Below are positions 62,352 through 64,000 of a stretch of 64,000 nucleotides of DNA, in pieces. The stretch is from assembly GCA_965267405.1 (NCBI GenBank), contig OZ253954.1, positions 2,418,001 through 2,482,000 of the forward strand, read 5' to 3'. The notes under the pieces were generated by a model. The model did no database searches and was not told where the DNA came from. It worked only from the letters and a program-made list of their open reading frames with translations. This DNA is from JAPPOI01 sp028818055. GTDB taxonomy: Bacteria > Pseudomonadota > Alphaproteobacteria > Rhodobacterales > Rhodobacteraceae. The translations under genes were made by a program, and so were the position numbers. Position 1 is the first letter of the stretch; each line of letters starts with the position of its first letter.

Positions 62352-62381
62352 GGCCGGCGGTATGGACCGCCGGCCTTTTTT
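62352..62381 (+). terminator. Intrinsic terminator between xsc and pta
   Basis: GGCCGGCGGT (62352-62361) pairs perfectly with ACCGCCGGCC (62366-62375) around a 4-nt loop and is followed by TTTTTT. It sits 17 bp before the pta start, so readthrough or a separate promoter must feed pta. Confidence 0.9.
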
Positions 62382-62397
62382 GTTGAAGGTTTCCATA

Positions 62398-63363
62398 ATG
62401 ACCGTGATTGACGACATCATCGAACGTAGCCGTAAAGCCCATCCGCACATAGTTTTGTCGGAGGGGGACGACCCCAGAGTTCAGGAGGCCGCTGAAAGAG
62501 CGCAGGCAGATGGCGTCGCAAAGGTGACCCTTGTGGGCAGTAATCTGTCTGTAAAAGGCGTTTCCACGGTCGATCCCGCGAAGTCGCCTCACTTAGACGC
62601 ATTCGCTGAAGAATATTTCAACTTGCGCAAACACAAGGGCATCTCGGAAGACGCGGCCAAAGAAACGGTTTCGACGCGTCTGGGTTTCGCCGCGATGATG
62701 GTGCGGTCTGGTCACGCTGATGGGACTTTGGGCGGTGCTGTCGAGACGACCTCTGACGTCGTGCGAACGGCGCTTCAGATCATCGGTAAAGCGCCGGACA
62801 GCGAGGTTGTGTCCAGTTACTTCCTGATGCTGTTGGCCGAACCACACAACCGCCCCGTCATTTTTTCGGACAGTGGCCTGATCCTTGAGCCAACTGCGGA
62901 CGAATTGGCGTCGATTGCCATTGCGTCGGCGGGTTCTCTTCAGTCGTTGACCGGTCTGGCGCCGAAAATTGCTTTTCTGTCTTTCTCGACGAAGGGATCG
63001 GTGCCAGCGCGGGCGCATCGGTCTTTGGAGCGCATTCATGAGGCGATGGATCGTGTCGCGAAGGAACGCCCAGACTTGCCAATAGATGGTGAGCTGCAGT
63101 TCGACGCGGCAATCGTGCCGTCTGTCGCCGAAAGGAAAGCGCCTGGGTCTGCGATTGAGGGCGCCGCAAACGTATTTGTTTTCCCGGATCTGAACTCTGG
63201 CAATATTGGCTATAAGATTGCGCAGCGCTTGGGCGGAGCCGTTGCTTTGGGTCCGATCCTGCAAGGCCTTGCCAAGCCTGCCAACGACCTGAGCCGGGGA
63301 GCCACGGCAGACGATATCTATCAGATGATCGCAATCACGGGTGCTCAGGCAGCCTCTTCTTGA
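62398..63363 (+). CDS. pta: Phosphate acetyltransferase (short form)
   Basis: The 321-residue PTA_PTB protein converts the acetyl phosphate made by Xsc into acetyl-CoA. It is the short form lacking the N-terminal domain of E. coli Pta, as usual next to xsc. The ATG at 62398 has GAAGG upstream; the frame extension to 62362 lies in the terminator hairpin and is rejected. betB follows after 52 bp. Confidence 0.93.
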   Translation: MTVIDDIIERSRKAHPHIVLSEGDDPRVQEAAERAQADGVAKVTLVGSNLSVKGVSTVDPAKSPHLDAFAEEYFNLRKHKGISEDAAKETVSTRLGFAAMMVRSGHADGTLGGAVETTSDVVRTALQIIGKAPDSEVVSSYFLMLLAEPHNRPVIFSDSGLILEPTADELASIAIASAGSLQSLTGLAPKIAFLSFSTKGSVPARAHRSLERIHEAMDRVAKERPDLPIDGELQFDAAIVPSVAERKAPGSAIEGAANVFVFPDLNSGNIGYKIAQRLGGAVALGPILQGLAKPANDLSRGATADDIYQMIAITGAQAASS

Positions 63364-63415
63364 ACGATCCGGCGTTTCGTGATCACGATCAACCGAGACA
63401 GCGGAGAATTTCGGA

Positions 63416-64000
63416 ATGAGAGCACAGCCAACTGCCAGCCACTTTGTGAACGGACGGTACGTCGAAGATACCGCCGGTGATCCATTTGAGTGCGTCTACG
63501 CCGCGAATGGCGAGGTCGTTGCCAAATTGCACGAGGCCACCGATGCAATAGTGAACGAGGCGCTGGAGGCAGCCAAAGCGGCGCAACCGGCTTGGGCTGC
63601 AATGAGCGGAACCGAGCGTGGGCGTATCCTGCGTCGGGCGGCCGACATCATGCGCGAACGCAATCACGATCTCTCGGTGATCGAAACGCTGGACACGGGA
63701 AAACCTCTTCAGGAAACGCTTGTCGCAGATGCCACAAGCGGTGCGGATGCCTTGGAGTATTTTGGCGGTTTGGCCGGAACATTGACGGGCGAACATTTCC
63801 AACTTGCGGGCGGTGATTGGGCGTACACCATCCGCGAGGCATTGGGCGTTTGTGTTGGCATCGGAGCTTGGAACTATCCGACACAGATCGCTTGCTGGAA
63901 GGGATCGCCTGCGCTGGCCTGTGGCAATTCAATGGTGTTCAAACCATCCGAGACGACACCCCTGTCTGCTTTGAAGGTTGCAGAGATTCTGAAGGAAGCC
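63416..64000 (+). CDS. betB: Betaine-aldehyde dehydrogenase, 3' truncated by window
   Basis: Only 195 residues are visible. The sequence is closest to BetB: GTERGRILRRAADIM, ETLDTGKPLQETL, ALEYFGGLAGTLTGEH and IGAWNYPTQIACWKGSPALA. The catalytic Cys and Glu are beyond the edge. BetB oxidises betaine aldehyde to glycine betaine. GGAG lies upstream of the ATG. A sulfoacetaldehyde-type dehydrogenase is the alternative, less likely by sequence. Confidence 0.88.
   Translation, partial: MRAQPTASHFVNGRYVEDTAGDPFECVYAANGEVVAKLHEATDAIVNEALEAAKAAQPAWAAMSGTERGRILRRAADIMRERNHDLSVIETLDTGKPLQETLVADATSGADALEYFGGLAGTLTGEHFQLAGGDWAYTIREALGVCVGIGAWNYPTQIACWKGSPALACGNSMVFKPSETTPLSALKVAEILKEA

Noticed and set aside
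61768..63264. Two long minus-strand frames opposite xsc and pta
   Set aside because: One runs through the xsc terminator and both overlie strongly conserved plus-strand enzymes.

Overview
This window looks like chromosomal DNA of a marine alphaproteobacterium, most likely a Rhodobacterales/Roseobacter-group member. Support comes from gene content: a fused DctQM-type TRAP permease followed by an HpsN-like dehydrogenase, a tpa-tauR-xsc-pta taurine/sulfoacetaldehyde cluster leading into betB, short RpmG, GatCAB, HisN-type histidinol-phosphatase, a ZapA pair, DUF1127 and DUF2927 proteins, and class A RNase P RNA. Genes are dense, often with 4-bp start/stop overlaps. No gene-free stretch exceeds about 300 bp. 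I saw no tRNA, rRNA, insertion sequence, prophage or CRISPR array.

Layout. 1-4.25 kb: end of a sulfonate (DHPS-type) uptake and oxidation operon. 4.3-8.2 kb: Kdo synthesis and transfer (kdsB, kdsA, kdsD, waaA-like). 8.2-9.55 kb: dtd and a PfkB sugar kinase on the minus strand. 9.6-15.1 kb: six minus-strand genes forming a TelA/XpaC/SPFH/zinc-ribbon/DUF2927 membrane-stress-type operon, the least understood block here. 15.2-22.4 kb: rluB, tadA, a UPF0173 hydrolase, a ceramidase-like membrane protein, gatC-gatA, a lipoprotein, an AmpD-like amidase, rnpB and a PlsC-like protein with an altered active-site motif. 22.6-27.7 kb: rpmG, GNAT, tkt, a ZauP-like/ZapA pair, BI-1 and DUF1127. 27.8-34.4 kb: LysR and XRE regulators, quinone oxidoreductase, hisN, 8-oxoguanine deaminase, LysE exporter, guanine deaminase. 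34.5-40 kb: a tightly packed mgtE-ygfA-ymdB-EamA-SLC13 run. 40-48.8 kb: a secreted Lys/Ala-rich protein, yebC, EamA, betC (choline-sulfatase), two family-restricted hypotheticals, a lipoprotein, ilvD and an orphan. 48.9-57.4 kb: accD-folC, sseA-GNAT-tyrB, a large acidic hypothetical, thiamine pyrophosphokinase, EamA. 57.5-64 kb: tpa, tauR, xsc, pta and the start of betB.

How it fits together. Both edges, and betC between them, handle marine organosulfur compounds: DHPS oxidation on the left, choline-O-sulfate hydrolysis in the middle, and taurine to sulfoacetaldehyde to acetyl phosphate to acetyl-CoA on the right. Direct repeats of the form CTGG-N2-CTAA lie upstream of tpa and xsc and fit TauR operators. 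An intrinsic terminator between xsc and pta may set their ratio. Housekeeping genes (RNase P, tkt, accD, folC, ilvD, gatCA, rpmG) fill most of the rest.

Limits: function calls come from motifs, length and context read by eye; no database search or folding program was run.
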